Shown here one piece after another: positions 52,248-62,095 of a stretch of 64,000 nucleotides of DNA. Every line of letters starts with the position of its first letter. Position 1 is the stretch's first letter. The stretch spans positions 10,175,556-10,239,555 of the forward strand of contig JAVDOI010000006.1 in the NCBI GenBank assembly GCA_032191485.1, given 5' to 3'. The stretch is from Leptoclinus maculatus. Taxonomy: Eukaryota > Chordata > Actinopteri > Perciformes > Stichaeidae. A program made the position numbers and the translations under genes. The notes beneath the pieces were generated by a model that had not been told where the DNA came from, ran no database searches, and worked only from the letters and a program-made list of their open reading frames with translations.

Positions 52248-52856
52248 AACACACAGTCCTGCATCACAGGTGGGTTCCTTCACTCACAGGAGCAGCGAGT
52301 GGGTAACCGGTGGTAACCGGACTCTGATCAAAAGGAAGATTGACATAAATAAAGAGCCTGCAGGAATGCATTGTGCAAACAAAATATGAGCTGGGCCCCA
52401 AAACATTCCCTGGAGGGGAGGGCTGAGGAGGAGGGAGAGGAGAGGGAGGGAGAAAAGAGGGCAGCTGAGTAGTTTTCTCTTTTATTCCCTCTTGCACTCA
52501 ACTCTCCTGTCTTTCATTCTGGTCCTTCCAGACATGTGTGTCAGTATTCAAAGACAGATGATTAAAAACAAGAGTGAGCCAGGTGAAAATAGCAGAAGAA
52601 AGGAGAGGAAGGTGGACGTGGTAGGTTGTTGTTCATTTCTGGCAGGAGAAGGCCCATCAAATTTAAACTGGAGATTAAAACTCATGTACTTCGGGGCATA
52701 GCGGACTGGGTTTCACCCCTCTAGTGACAGTCTTATGTTTTGCCACCTATTGTTGTCACTTCTAAACAGGACCAGACCTTCTTTAGCGGGGGAGTGATAT
52801 TTAATCCCTGCTTACTGAACCTTTGATATGGTAGCCCATGGGCCTCTAAGGTTTGT

Positions 52857-52858
<2 letters not shown>

Positions 52859-52890
<32 letters not shown>
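52859..52890. repeat. (CA)n microsatellite
   Basis: Pure CA array of 32 bp. Confidence 0.97.
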
Positions 52891-52892
<2 letters not shown>

Positions 52893-53650
52893 ATATCTAC
52901 ACACACAACAAAAACCTGTCTGGGGAACTTCCATGTAGCTTCTGGTGTCTGTTTGTATCCATGTAAGGCCTTAAATCTAGAGGGGAAAACAAAGTGGCAT
53001 AGCCCTTGTAGACGTACACACACAGTACTGTACACATGGCCGTAACACTACCATAAGAGGAGTTTACAGCTGGCACTGCAGGGTCACTTCAACCAGGACT
53101 GGGACATTTTTAGGTTTTCTTTCCAAAACAGAACCAGAGACTGTGTCACTAAAAACAGAGTTGCTAAAATCAGTTGCCTCCGCACACAAACAGAAACACA
53201 CAGAGAGAGACATTACCGTTTACTTTAAACAAAACTTAGTGCAAGTGCTCTCTCCTGGGTCACAAGATAATGAGTATTAAAATAAACTTTTTGGGTTTAC
53301 AATTGCTATGTGCGTGGTTCGCTGAGCACTTGTGTATACAGTAAGAGTGTGTTTCTCCGATTTTCTGTGTGTGTTTGTTTCCACATCCCAAAGCATCCGG
53401 GAACAGTTGATGAAGAGAAGAGAGACATAATGGAAGGAGGAAACAGATAAAAGGCTAAACAACAATAGAGAGATCACAACATCTCCCCTGACAGTTAGTT
53501 GCAACTTCACCTCTGTGGGGAAAAACACACACTAACATACTCGCTTTCAACTGTGCAGCAGAGATATTGCGCTCTCAGTAGGGACTGAGAGGGACCCATT
53601 GAGGGCCTGTTCAGCCTGTAATGTAACTGTATGTTTGTGTTTTGGGGATT

Positions 53651-53700
53651 TGTGTGTGTGTGGGTGTGTGTGTGTGTGTGTGGGTGGGTGGGTGGGTGTG
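53651..53700 (+). repeat. (GT)n/(GGGT)n compound with ideal G-quadruplex
   Basis: A GT array runs into GGGTGGGTGGGTGGG (53682-53696): four G-triplets with single-T loops, the most stable class of parallel G-quadruplex sequence. Confidence 0.93.
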
Positions 53701-53915
53701 CGCCCTCCAGCAAGGTATCCCATCCCTCCAGGTGGGGTGAGGGTGCTGAGGGGCAGGGGGAGACCGTGGATCCCGCTGGCATCGCTCTGGGAGGAACCGC
53801 AGGTTGCTGCTATTCCCACGGAAACCGAAGGAAGCAGAGGACAGGTGAAGGAGTCGGGGGAGGAAAGAGAGGGGAAAATGTAGACTAAGATGTTTGGCAA
53901 GTAAAATAGGTGGGA
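53701..53915. other. GC-richer non-coding patch
   Basis: Locally GC-rich, with open frames on both strands. None resembles a known protein. Confidence 0.4.
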
Positions 53916-53962
53916 TCCTCCTCTCCTCCTCTCCTCCTCTCCTCCTCTCCTCCTCTCCTCCT
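53916..53962. repeat. 8-bp tandem repeat (CCTCCTCT)n
   Basis: About 5.5 perfect copies of an 8-bp pyrimidine unit. Confidence 0.95.
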
Positions 53963-54159
53963 TCCCTTCACCCCATCCCTCTGTTCAGGCCGCTCACCGA
54001 AGAAAAACAACTTTGATGGAGAAAGAGACAGAAAAAGGCAGGAAAGGGCTGAATGAAAGGAAAGAAAAACAAGGAAAGGTAAATCTAATTACAGAGGCCA
54101 GATATGGCAGCAACGTTAGCTAACACTGAGACAATAAACACCGCTCCCATGCAACCACA

Positions 54160-54161
<2 letters not shown>

Positions 54162-54201
<40 letters not shown>
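54162..54201. repeat. (GT)n microsatellite
   Basis: Pure GT array of 40 bp. Confidence 0.97.
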
Positions 54202-54204
<3 letters not shown>

Positions 54205-54307
54205 TTCATGTGAGTGATAGGGACCAGAGGAGGGCAACAGGGAAAGACGAGCCTATGTTTGTTTGTACACGGCTGTTTCTCAGGCCCTTGACACTGGCAT
54301 TCCAGAG

Positions 54308-54308
<1 letters not shown>

Positions 54309-54339
<31 letters not shown>
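54309..54339. repeat. (CA)n microsatellite
   Basis: Pure CA array of 31 bp, followed by interrupted CA-rich sequence to about 54385. Confidence 0.96.
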
Positions 54340-54343
<4 letters not shown>

Positions 54344-54517
54344 GCACAGACAGATGCACACACAGACGGACACACACACTCGCACTCACACGTCGACATT
54401 TCATAACCAGTGGAGGTCAGATCCCAGTAGCCCCCCTTATCTAACTTAAGTCCCCGCTGCTGCACATAGACCCCAAATATATCAATAAAAAACACACAAA
54501 AACACAAAAGCATTTCA

Positions 54518-54523
<6 letters not shown>

Positions 54524-54553
<30 letters not shown>
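54524..54553. repeat. (CA)n microsatellite
   Basis: Pure CA array of 30 bp. Confidence 0.96.
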
Positions 54554-54554
<1 letters not shown>

Positions 54555-56449
54555 CCTTATTTTTTGAATGACTTTCACGGGAAGCATTTGCAGCTCGTAC
54601 TGACAGTGAGAAATCTATGAGATGGCTTTAGTCAACATGCCGACCTTGATATGCAGCAAAGAGCATCAGTGGAGAAGGTCTGGAGGGTTTGAATTGATGC
54701 TACACTGTGCAGGTTGGAATTACAGAGTTTAAACGACAAAGTGAGTAAATGCGATCTTTACATTTTACGGTTCTTTACAATTGGTAACACACATTTGTAT
54801 TTACGGAGTTCACTTTTTCAAAACTGTTAAGACGGTTCTCTTTACCGACATGCAGCTCAGAACAATCTAACGTTCAAAATTCAATGATGCTACCGACACA
54901 CTCAGGATCAAGTCTTAGACCAGAACCCTGACAACATGTGTCCCCCAACAGTGACACCTTCTCCCAGGGGTATTTGCAAATGAACATTATTGAAATGCTC
55001 CTGTGACAAACTCTTTTTACATGCCTGATCCATCAATGATCATGTGGCTGGTGGGCTTAAACTTTCCAGCTCATGAAGAAAATAATTCCCTAGTGGGGTT
55101 GAGGAAGAGAGAGTAAAGTGGAAGGAAAAGTGACTCCATCCCGGGATGGGCTGTAAACCACCATGTGACTGGAAGAGAGAGTCCCATTCAATTACAACAA
55201 GCTTTCATAAAGGTCATGTGTGCCCTTTAAGCAACAATACTATTTGATATATATATTTTTTTTACACTGGGAACTATTTGATCATTCTAGTATTGTTACA
55301 ACCCCACCAGAGCCTACAACGGTAAAATCAAGGGCAAAGACATTTTTTAAGACAAGATGATAGTCGCATATTCGTTTTTTTATAATTTAATGACTGATCG
55401 CCCGTTCCAATTAGGATTCTTTTTTTCAATATTACATCTAAAATGTAGCAGAATCCGTGCTTGAAGTGTAAATAAATAAGTGCCAGTACTCCACTAATTC
55501 ACATGTTGTCGTGTATATCGACCGGTATCAGGAATCGTTTATTACATTCTAAATTTCTATAATGAAGAAAAAGATACTGGGAGGTATTGGGTTTGGGGCT
55601 ACTAGTCCAAGAAAGTCTGAAGATTTTTAACAAGAAAACTATGCTGTTTCACATCATTTCGGACCATAATAAAAGTCAAATAATGATTATATTATTTATG
55701 TCGCAGCCTTCGTCTATAGAAATGTTTGCCTTGTAAAATCATAATCTGTAAATCAAAAGAGCAGTTTCAGAAAATTTCTAAATAAAGTTTCATTAATTAT
55801 ATTTGATCACAAATAAAAAAAAATGATGACGAGCAGAATGTAGCGAATTGCTGTCTAATTTACAGTCATTTTGTGTTATGTAGCTGTTTGGCGGTGGTTG
55901 AGATTGAGTGAGAAAACAGTTCATGAATTTTGAAATGTAGTCATTGATTTCATTTTGTGTCAAAGCAATGGAAAGTGATCCACAGCTTAGTCCACATTGA
56001 CTTCTGCTGTGCTGACTGGGTGAAGTGAACTCAGTATTGATGAATGTGGGTTGCCAATTAAAGTGTGAAACTGTAATTAACATTGCTTTGAAACATGACA
56101 TTTCCCGTCTGTGCCCACTATGCCTGCCGTATGTCATCGGTTTCTCCCCTGCTCACACTCATTCCTCTCTTTAATGCTTGCTTGTGTTCACAGCAGGTTT
56201 TACTCAATAACACCTGCCTGCTTTGAGAGCGTGTGCATACGTGCATGAACGCATGTGTATGTGTGTCAGACACAGGGACCCCCGGTCTAACCTAAACACT
56301 TGTGAGAGGAGCTTTTTAAACAGCCAGACATTCAAAACAAACCTCTGCCTCCGCCACTATCTGTCTATGTAGACGAGTGAGACGTTTTAAAAAGGTGCTT
56401 TTACCGCACATCAGAAATGTAATGCTTCACAGACTTGGTGATCCAGTCT

Positions 56450-56452
<3 letters not shown>

Positions 56453-56486
<34 letters not shown>
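56453..56486. repeat. (CA)n microsatellite
   Basis: Pure CA array of 34 bp. Confidence 0.96.
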
Positions 56487-56488
<2 letters not shown>

Positions 56489-56705
56489 CAACCGAACCAT
56501 GGTACCCCATCCGAGAGGTCAGAACAAGGAGGGGGAGGTGGGCAACATACCGTTGTATTAGTGCACTTTTACCGTGGATGAGGAATGGCCATAAAAGGTA
56601 AAACCATCCTGCTCGGACCTGCTTACTGTAAACAAGCAGAGAGGAAAGTGGAGCGGGTGAGAGATGCCGTCTGGAGAGCAGAAAATGAAGAAAGAGGCGA
56701 GGAGA
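56487..56705. other. Non-coding spacer
   Basis: Short complex spacer between the CA array and the GGGA tandem. Nothing recognised. Confidence 0.5.
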
Positions 56706-56745
56706 GGAGGGAGGGAGGGAGGGAGGGAGGGAGGGAGGGAGGGAG
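56706..56745 (+). repeat. (GGGA)n tandem repeat, G-quadruplex potential
   Basis: About nine GGGA units, each contributing a G-triplet with a one-base loop. Confidence 0.95.
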
Positions 56746-57344
56746 AAAGGTGGCAGAGGCCTGGGGAGGCCAGAGTTGTTTTGTTTTTTTTTGCTTTGCA
56801 AAAATAGATATTGTTGAAGAGATTATTAAAGACAAATCTCCATAAAAACACAAACGTTTTTAGTTAGTACAAAAATGGGCTATTTTTTAACAATCAATGA
56901 ACTATTCCACGGTACATATATGCCATGTTCCACTACATATCATCAATCAACCTATAAGCAGCAAAATGTAGCGAGCTAATACCGCACATTTCCTCCCTAA
57001 CTTGTACTACACATACATACACAATATTGAAATTAAATTTTTAAAGGAAATTGTCACAGACATTATCAAAAACATTAACATCTGGAGACACCAAAACAAG
57101 AAACAAGTAAACCCCCCCCAAAAGAAAAACATATGCTTACTTGCAAGTAAACCATTATATTTTAAAGGTGAGGCACGCCAAGCAGTTTTTCATGCACCTA
57201 TCAATTTTCAGATTTTGGGCTATTTTGTTTCCATAACATGCTTTCTTTCAGACTAGTTAAAAGAAGATATCCAGAATACACATTCAGGTGTTTATTTTAC
57301 TACACATTGTCCGTAGATTTATCCTAAATTCACCAATAGTTACC
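56746..57344. other. AT-rich non-coding stretch
   Basis: AT-rich. No gene or defined repeat seen. Confidence 0.5.
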
Positions 57345-57920
57345 ATTAAATCATTTGTCATTTGCATTTTCTAAATTCACAATTTCAGAAAACTTGTCTT
57401 AATGTAAGTAACTGAGGACGTTTTCTTGGTAATATGAATTGGTTAAAAAAAAATGTCAACCTATCCCCCTGTTGTGTAAAAATTTATAGACTTTTACCTT
57501 TAAAAGCTGTTTTCTCAAAATGAGTTTTTTCTCATACTCTGAGCCACTTACATAACTAAAACTTTCTAATTTCATTCCTATCTCTATTCTGGTTTTTACT
57601 GAAGGGTTTGTTCATATATTATTCTATAGAACGTTTTATTCCTAAAATATATATATTTTGTATTGCTGTTGACAGATGAAAAGAGATCTCCAAAACTCCC
57701 TCTAAAAAAATCAATGGAACAAAACGAAATAAGAATTTTGAACCTGGTTTTATCCAATGTTCAGATTTCTATTCTGGAAACATCAGCAAATTAGCACATC
57801 TTTAAAGCCTCATTTGCATATTTTAAATACAATTTCTGAACTTGTAATGCAAAAAATAATTGCCTCAATGTAAGTAATCAACTGGGGACGTTTTCTGGTG
57901 ATATCTATTATTGTCATTTT
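57345..57920. repeat. AT-rich repeat with internal duplication
   Basis: A block at about 57353-57424 (CATTTGCAT ... AATTTC ... CTTAATGTAAGTAA ... GAGGACGTTTTC) recurs at about 57823-57896 (CATTTGCATATTTTAAATAC ... CTCAATGTAAGTAA ... GGGGACGTTTTC), spaced about 470 bp. This indicates a tandemly duplicated ancestral unit. Class unknown. Confidence 0.6.
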
Positions 57921-58260
57921 TTACCCAATTCACCTGGGGTTAAAACCTGATCCAGGTCTTCATGCCTTTGGAGTCACATCAGTCTCAATATAATTTAATG
58001 CACACAGAAGGATTCACGATTATATTTTGTGATTTATATATAAATGACTCTCTCCAAAAAAATATTTTTCAATGCACACAGAATTTAAAAGTTATTATAC
58101 ATTCAAACAATACAAACAATAAGATTCACTAATGTATTTCTGATGCAGATACAACTATTTCTTGTTTTAAATAAATGTATTAGAAATCCAAAAATACATG
58201 TATTTAAAAGGATTTGAAATTTTCTCAAAAAACATTTTTGGATTTCATTTTTTTTAGACT
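57921..58260. repeat. AT-rich probable interspersed repeat
   Basis: AATGCACACAGAA occurs at about 57998 and again at about 58072, enclosing a TTTGTGATTTATATATAAATG stretch. The pattern resembles an interspersed teleost repeat from memory. No ends defined. Confidence 0.35.
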
Positions 58261-58264
58261 CCCC

Positions 58265-58314
58265 TGACGTCACTCTATTCAGCCAATCAGATGTCTCCTT
58301 AATTTTCAACCAAT
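58265..58314. promoter_or_regulatory. CRE plus two CCAAT boxes
   Basis: A perfect cAMP-response palindrome TGACGTCA (58265-58272) is followed by CCAAT at 58283-58287 (in GCCAATCAG, a full NF-Y consensus) and CCAAT at 58310-58314 (ACCAATCA), the latter two 27 bp apart. CRE and paired NF-Y sites are a common vertebrate promoter arrangement. No TATA box, start site or gene is identifiable, so it may be a repeat-borne promoter relic or chance. Confidence 0.4.
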
Positions 58315-59057
58315 CATACATCATTAAAGTTACCATGGTCCTCACAAATACAGTAAATGATTTTTCAATCAGCAAGCTAGTCATGGTTTTCAATACTTGT
58401 AATCAAACAATTCTTTCTGATATTTTATTGTAATTATTTTCTTCATCCCCTCTACATGGATTTTAATACTGCATATGAATTAATATTATTAATAAGTTTA
58501 TATTATTGTGTCATGCATAGAAATATGCCCAGCCTGCTTACGAGAAACCAGACCTTCATTGTCAAAAATACAATCCCTAGATCACTGACAGAAACATTTA
58601 TACTAGTGGATAAATCAGAGTAAATACCATTTTATCAATCAATCAAATCAGCTCCTCCCAAATCACACAGCCCACACAATCTGTGTTAGTGCCCAGTGCC
58701 CATTACATTAATGACTTTGAGACACACTTGTATATTATTTTGTGTATATTTTCTCATAAAAATAAGTCATAAAACTTACATTACTCATCATTAACTAGTG
58801 GGAACACATGTACGACTTTGGTGTCCATGTTTGGCATTTCTCAATGCAGCAAAAACAATCCTGTCCTCCACGCATCCCTTTAAGATTGCTCTTTTCTCTG
58901 CAGGTAGTGCGTGACAGTGTCTGTGTGTGCATACACGTTTTGATTAAATGTGTCTGGTGTGAAGGGCGTCAGCTGCAGCTTCAGGTTTCTACAACAACAC
59001 TTTCCAGTTACTGACCGGAGCACTTGGCCAAAACCATGGAGAACAAAAACATTAAGA
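58315..59057. other. Non-coding stretch
   Basis: AT-rich. No gene recognised. Confidence 0.5.
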
Positions 59058-59105
59058 AAACATTAAGTTAAAGCTGCACCGTTTTTGTGTCCAGCTTTAA
59101 CTTAA

Positions 59106-59110
<5 letters not shown>
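59058..59110. repeat. Perfect 19-bp inverted repeat (hairpin)
   Basis: AAACATTAAGTTAAAGCTG (59058-59076) and its exact complement (59092-59110) flank a 15-nt loop. The right arm abuts a CT array. A second AACATTAAG copy just upstream (59049-59056 region) shows extra local duplication. Confidence 0.9.

Positions 59111-59167
<57 letters not shown>
59111..59167. repeat. (CT)n microsatellite
   Basis: Pure CT array of 57 bp, directly following the hairpin arm. Confidence 0.97.
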
Positions 59168-59171
<4 letters not shown>

Positions 59172-59672
59172 CAAAAAATATACAACATCATATTTGAAAA
59201 CCATGGACCTTTCTAACAGATATAAAGCAACATCATTTCACCACAGCACTAATCATCCTTTACGTCTCAGTCTGTTTGTGTTTTCCCCTGCATCTACTTT
59301 TTTAAGAATGTTGTGACAAGAAATCTATCAACGCCAGTATTGGATTCTTCCTCAGAGTATGTTTTTACTTCTCTTGAGAGACAGAAAGACAGGTTGACTC
59401 AGGGTGAGGTGGGGTAGTGCGACGTAAATGTGTGCCTTTGTTCACTCTCCTAATTCACTTCACAGGCACAATTTCACCAATTCCCCCTCTTTGAATACAA
59501 ATGAATAGATAGAAAGATAAATAAATAACTCACCCTTATAATAATTAAATTGCATTGACCAAAAGCATTAGATGTTAGAGGAGTAATAGCTTTTAGGGTT
59601 GTTGTATTTTTTTTCATCTCAGTTTTTTTCGCAGCTGAAAAGGCCTGGACAAGAAATGTGTGTATGGACACA

Positions 59673-59725
<53 letters not shown>

Positions 59726-60690
59726 TGGCCAGAGGCGACGTAACAATACAAAGTGGAAAAACATGAGTCGGGCTGTTGAGTGTGGAAAAAAGATGTCTTC
59801 AAATAATTAGAGTAAACCACAGCAAATGAAGAGATGCATCACGGTGGAGGAGGTTGAATGAGAGATGAATGGAAGCAAAAGGGTGAAACAGGGAGAGGCT
59901 GATTTGCGTAATCCCATTGTGGAAATTGACTTTTAAATGCAATATTCAATTTTCGCACTCCTGGAAGCGAGAGATGGAGAAAGCCCAGCTTTTTGGGTTA
60001 ATAATAATAACAAAATAATGTACTTGAGACATAAAAGCAGATAGAGAAATGAGAGTAGGCGAGCGTCGGAGCATAGATACACGTTTCTGCAGCACGCAAA
60101 CAAAATGCGACAGCCTTCGCTAACAAAGCTGGGAGATTTAGTTCCACCTTGGCCTTTCAGGTTTCACAATCAGAAGCAGAAAAACTCTGAATTTCAATAG
60201 GTGTACAACAGTCACCACAGATATGCAGAATGGATGACATGTCTATTAATATAACCAATTCATACATAGATGCTCTATGTGTTTGGCTGGCCATCCAAAG
60301 CTAAAGCTCTGCCAACATCCGCAGACAGGAAGGTGTGTGCGGAATAAACCTTTCCAAGGTGATATAAACTGTTGGGTGGATCAGTCCAAAAAATGTCTCT
60401 GAGCTGACCAATAATTGCTTATAAAACATATCAGCTACTGAAAGTTAAACATAACCAGTATCAGATTACTAATGTAACTTTCGGAACACGCAGTGAGCAC
60501 TGATTATTGTTTAAATATTGTGTGTGTAGTACAGTATAGTTCCTGCATGGTGTTGGACAGTTGTTATAGTTTAATGATTCAGTTTGTTAATGTATATTTA
60601 TATAATCAGTTATAGCTAAAGACCACAAAATACCGTTCTTAATGTAGTAATGACGGGGTGTCAGCAGTAATGTCCACAGCTCACAGAACA
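59168..60690. other. Non-coding stretch
   Basis: CA array (59677-59722). Otherwise complex. No gene recognised. Confidence 0.55.
59677..59722. repeat. (CA)n microsatellite
   Basis: Pure CA array of 46 bp. Confidence 0.97.
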
Positions 60691-60775
60691 GTAGAACAGA
60701 AACAGAACAGATTGGAAGGGAATGAACAGAATGATGTAGCACAGAACCGAGTGAAATAGAATGGAACAGAGCAGA
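60691..60775. repeat. Degenerate GAACAG-rich tandem sequence, left part
   Basis: Loose tandem of GAACAG/GGAAT words. A comparable stretch resumes at 62009-62090, suggesting both were once contiguous. Confidence 0.5.
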
Positions 60776-61414
60776 ATCACCCATTTCACAATGTTATCAG
60801 CCCATTACAAGGCCGCTATCAATTGTTATCACTGCCATTACTACTACCATCACAGCTTTAAACACGTGGTTAATGTTGTGAATCAAATCAAAACTACTTG
60901 GTTAGGTTTGGGAAAACTAACTTAAAGTAAGTATGTTAAGTTCTTAAGTTGAAATAAGTCAACGAGTTGACTTTAGGGACACGAACAGCGGAAAGTCGTG
61001 TGTTTGTTGAACCCATCCATCCACCTCGACCTCCTCGTTAGTGCCCAAGCGGTTCCAGCTGCTCGATTTGTTCTGTGTGCCTAACTAGTACACTTTGTAC
61101 TAGCTATAGCCTCGCTATGATGCTAACCGGCGCTTTGAACTAGACAGGCCTGGAATTTATTGTTTAGACACAGTTTTGATAATAATAATTATAACATATT
61201 ATTTTGCAGATTCACATATTTTTGTATTTTAGAGGCTAATTATAATAATATGATAATTAGTGACACGACAGGGTGGAGCTAAGTACAACCAATGATGGAT
61301 AAAAACAATTGTTGCCAACCAAAATGTTACAATTAGCTTATATAAATTGAAAAGGCTAAAGTTTTTTATACAAAAACACAGACAACTCTTAGAGCAGACA
61401 ACGCTGTGGTAGCG

Positions 61415-61600
61415 ACCCGTCAATCACAATGTAGCCACGCCCTAAAGCATAACCATGCTTTATTATCTGTTTTACTCTAAATGAGAACATAATTTGATAA
61501 ATGAATATCATGCTGTATTGGAAAAGACTAGAAACTAGTGATTGAAACCATGAACTCACTTACAATGTTTGCTGAGTTAGTAAATCAAGTGAGAAGTACG
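61415..61600 (+). repeat. Dispersed teleost repeat (family not named)
   Basis: The ordered words GTCAATCACAATGTAGCCAC, GCCCTAAAGCATA, ATCATGCTGTATTG, AAACTAGTGATTGA and TAAATCAAGTGAGAAGTA match an abundant teleost repeat that I recall. Ends and class are unknown. Confidence 0.55.
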
Positions 61601-61894
61601 GTCATGATGATTGTTATCCGCCAATATTCAGTCAAATATGCAATCAGGAAATCAACATTTATGCTTTCTAGTCGCCTTATAAATACATCATTAAAACTAC
61701 TAATGACAAGATTTGTTTTTATCCATAAAGATACAGTCTTTATAGGATCAAATGTCGAATTTTTGATGGTTTACTGAATTGCTGATTATTTTTGCTATAA
61801 TCAAACAACAATATGGATCAGTAATGATAAGCAATAAGTATCGGCGGCAAAATGAAATGTGATCAGGGATCTCTAAAAGTTCTATTTGCTCCGT

Positions 61895-61988
61895 TTTTCT
61901 CTTTTGTGCTGATCCGATCTGTGATCCGATCCGTGACTCAGATCCGTGATCCGATTCGAACCGTGAGTTTGTTGATCCGTTGCACCTG
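61895..61988 (-). mobile_element. hAT-like terminus with GATCCG subrepeats
   Basis: On the minus strand it begins CAGGTGCAACGGATCA (complement of 61973-61988) and continues with several diverged CGGATCACGGATC words. CAGGTG fits the hAT C/TAGNG terminus, and strings of GGATC/TCACGG subrepeats next to such an end are familiar from fish hAT elements. The opposite terminus was not found, so the fragment is incomplete or rearranged. Confidence 0.4.
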
Positions 61989-62008
61989 CTGATAACATTT
62001 GAAGATTA

Positions 62009-62095
62009 GAACAGAGCAGATGCAGCAGAAGTGAATTAAATGGAAAGGAACAAACCCGAATAGAATGGAATGGAACAGAAACAAACGACAAGGTG
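62009..62095. repeat. Degenerate GAACAG-rich tandem sequence, right part
   Basis: GAACAGAGCAGA followed by GGAAAGGAAC, GAATAGAATGGAATGG and GAACAGAAAC words, the counterpart of 60691-60775. Confidence 0.5.

Larger units (their letters stand above)
52017..53650. other. Non-coding stretch
   Basis: Two CA arrays (52206-52245, 52859-52890). Otherwise complex. No gene recognised. Confidence 0.55.
53963..56452. other. Non-coding stretch
   Basis: GT array (54162-54201) and CA arrays (54309-54339, 54524-54553), then AT-rich complex sequence from 54720 to 56140. No gene recognised. Confidence 0.55.
60776..62008. mobile_element. Composite insertion of repeats flanked by a 12-bp direct repeat
   Basis: GAACAGAGCAGA occurs at 60764-60775 and 62009-62020, each within GAACAG-rich sequence. 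About 1.23 kb of unrelated repeat-like DNA lies between. The interior includes a GACTTTAGGGACACGAACAG-type repeat piece (about 60970-61040), the repeat at 61415-61600 and the hAT-like end at 61895-61988. The direct repeat may be a target-site duplication of a retroelement-type insertion, or coincidence in a low-complexity context. Confidence 0.3.

Noticed and set aside
53599..53888. GC-rich frames of 85-94 codons on the plus strand
   Set aside because: Start within GT/GGGT repeats; no domain or homologous motif recognised.
60782..62000. Inverted match ATGTTATCAGC near 60792 and its complement near 61988-61998
   Set aside because: About 11 bp inverted without matching target duplications; partly overlaps the direct-repeat hypothesis and may be chance.
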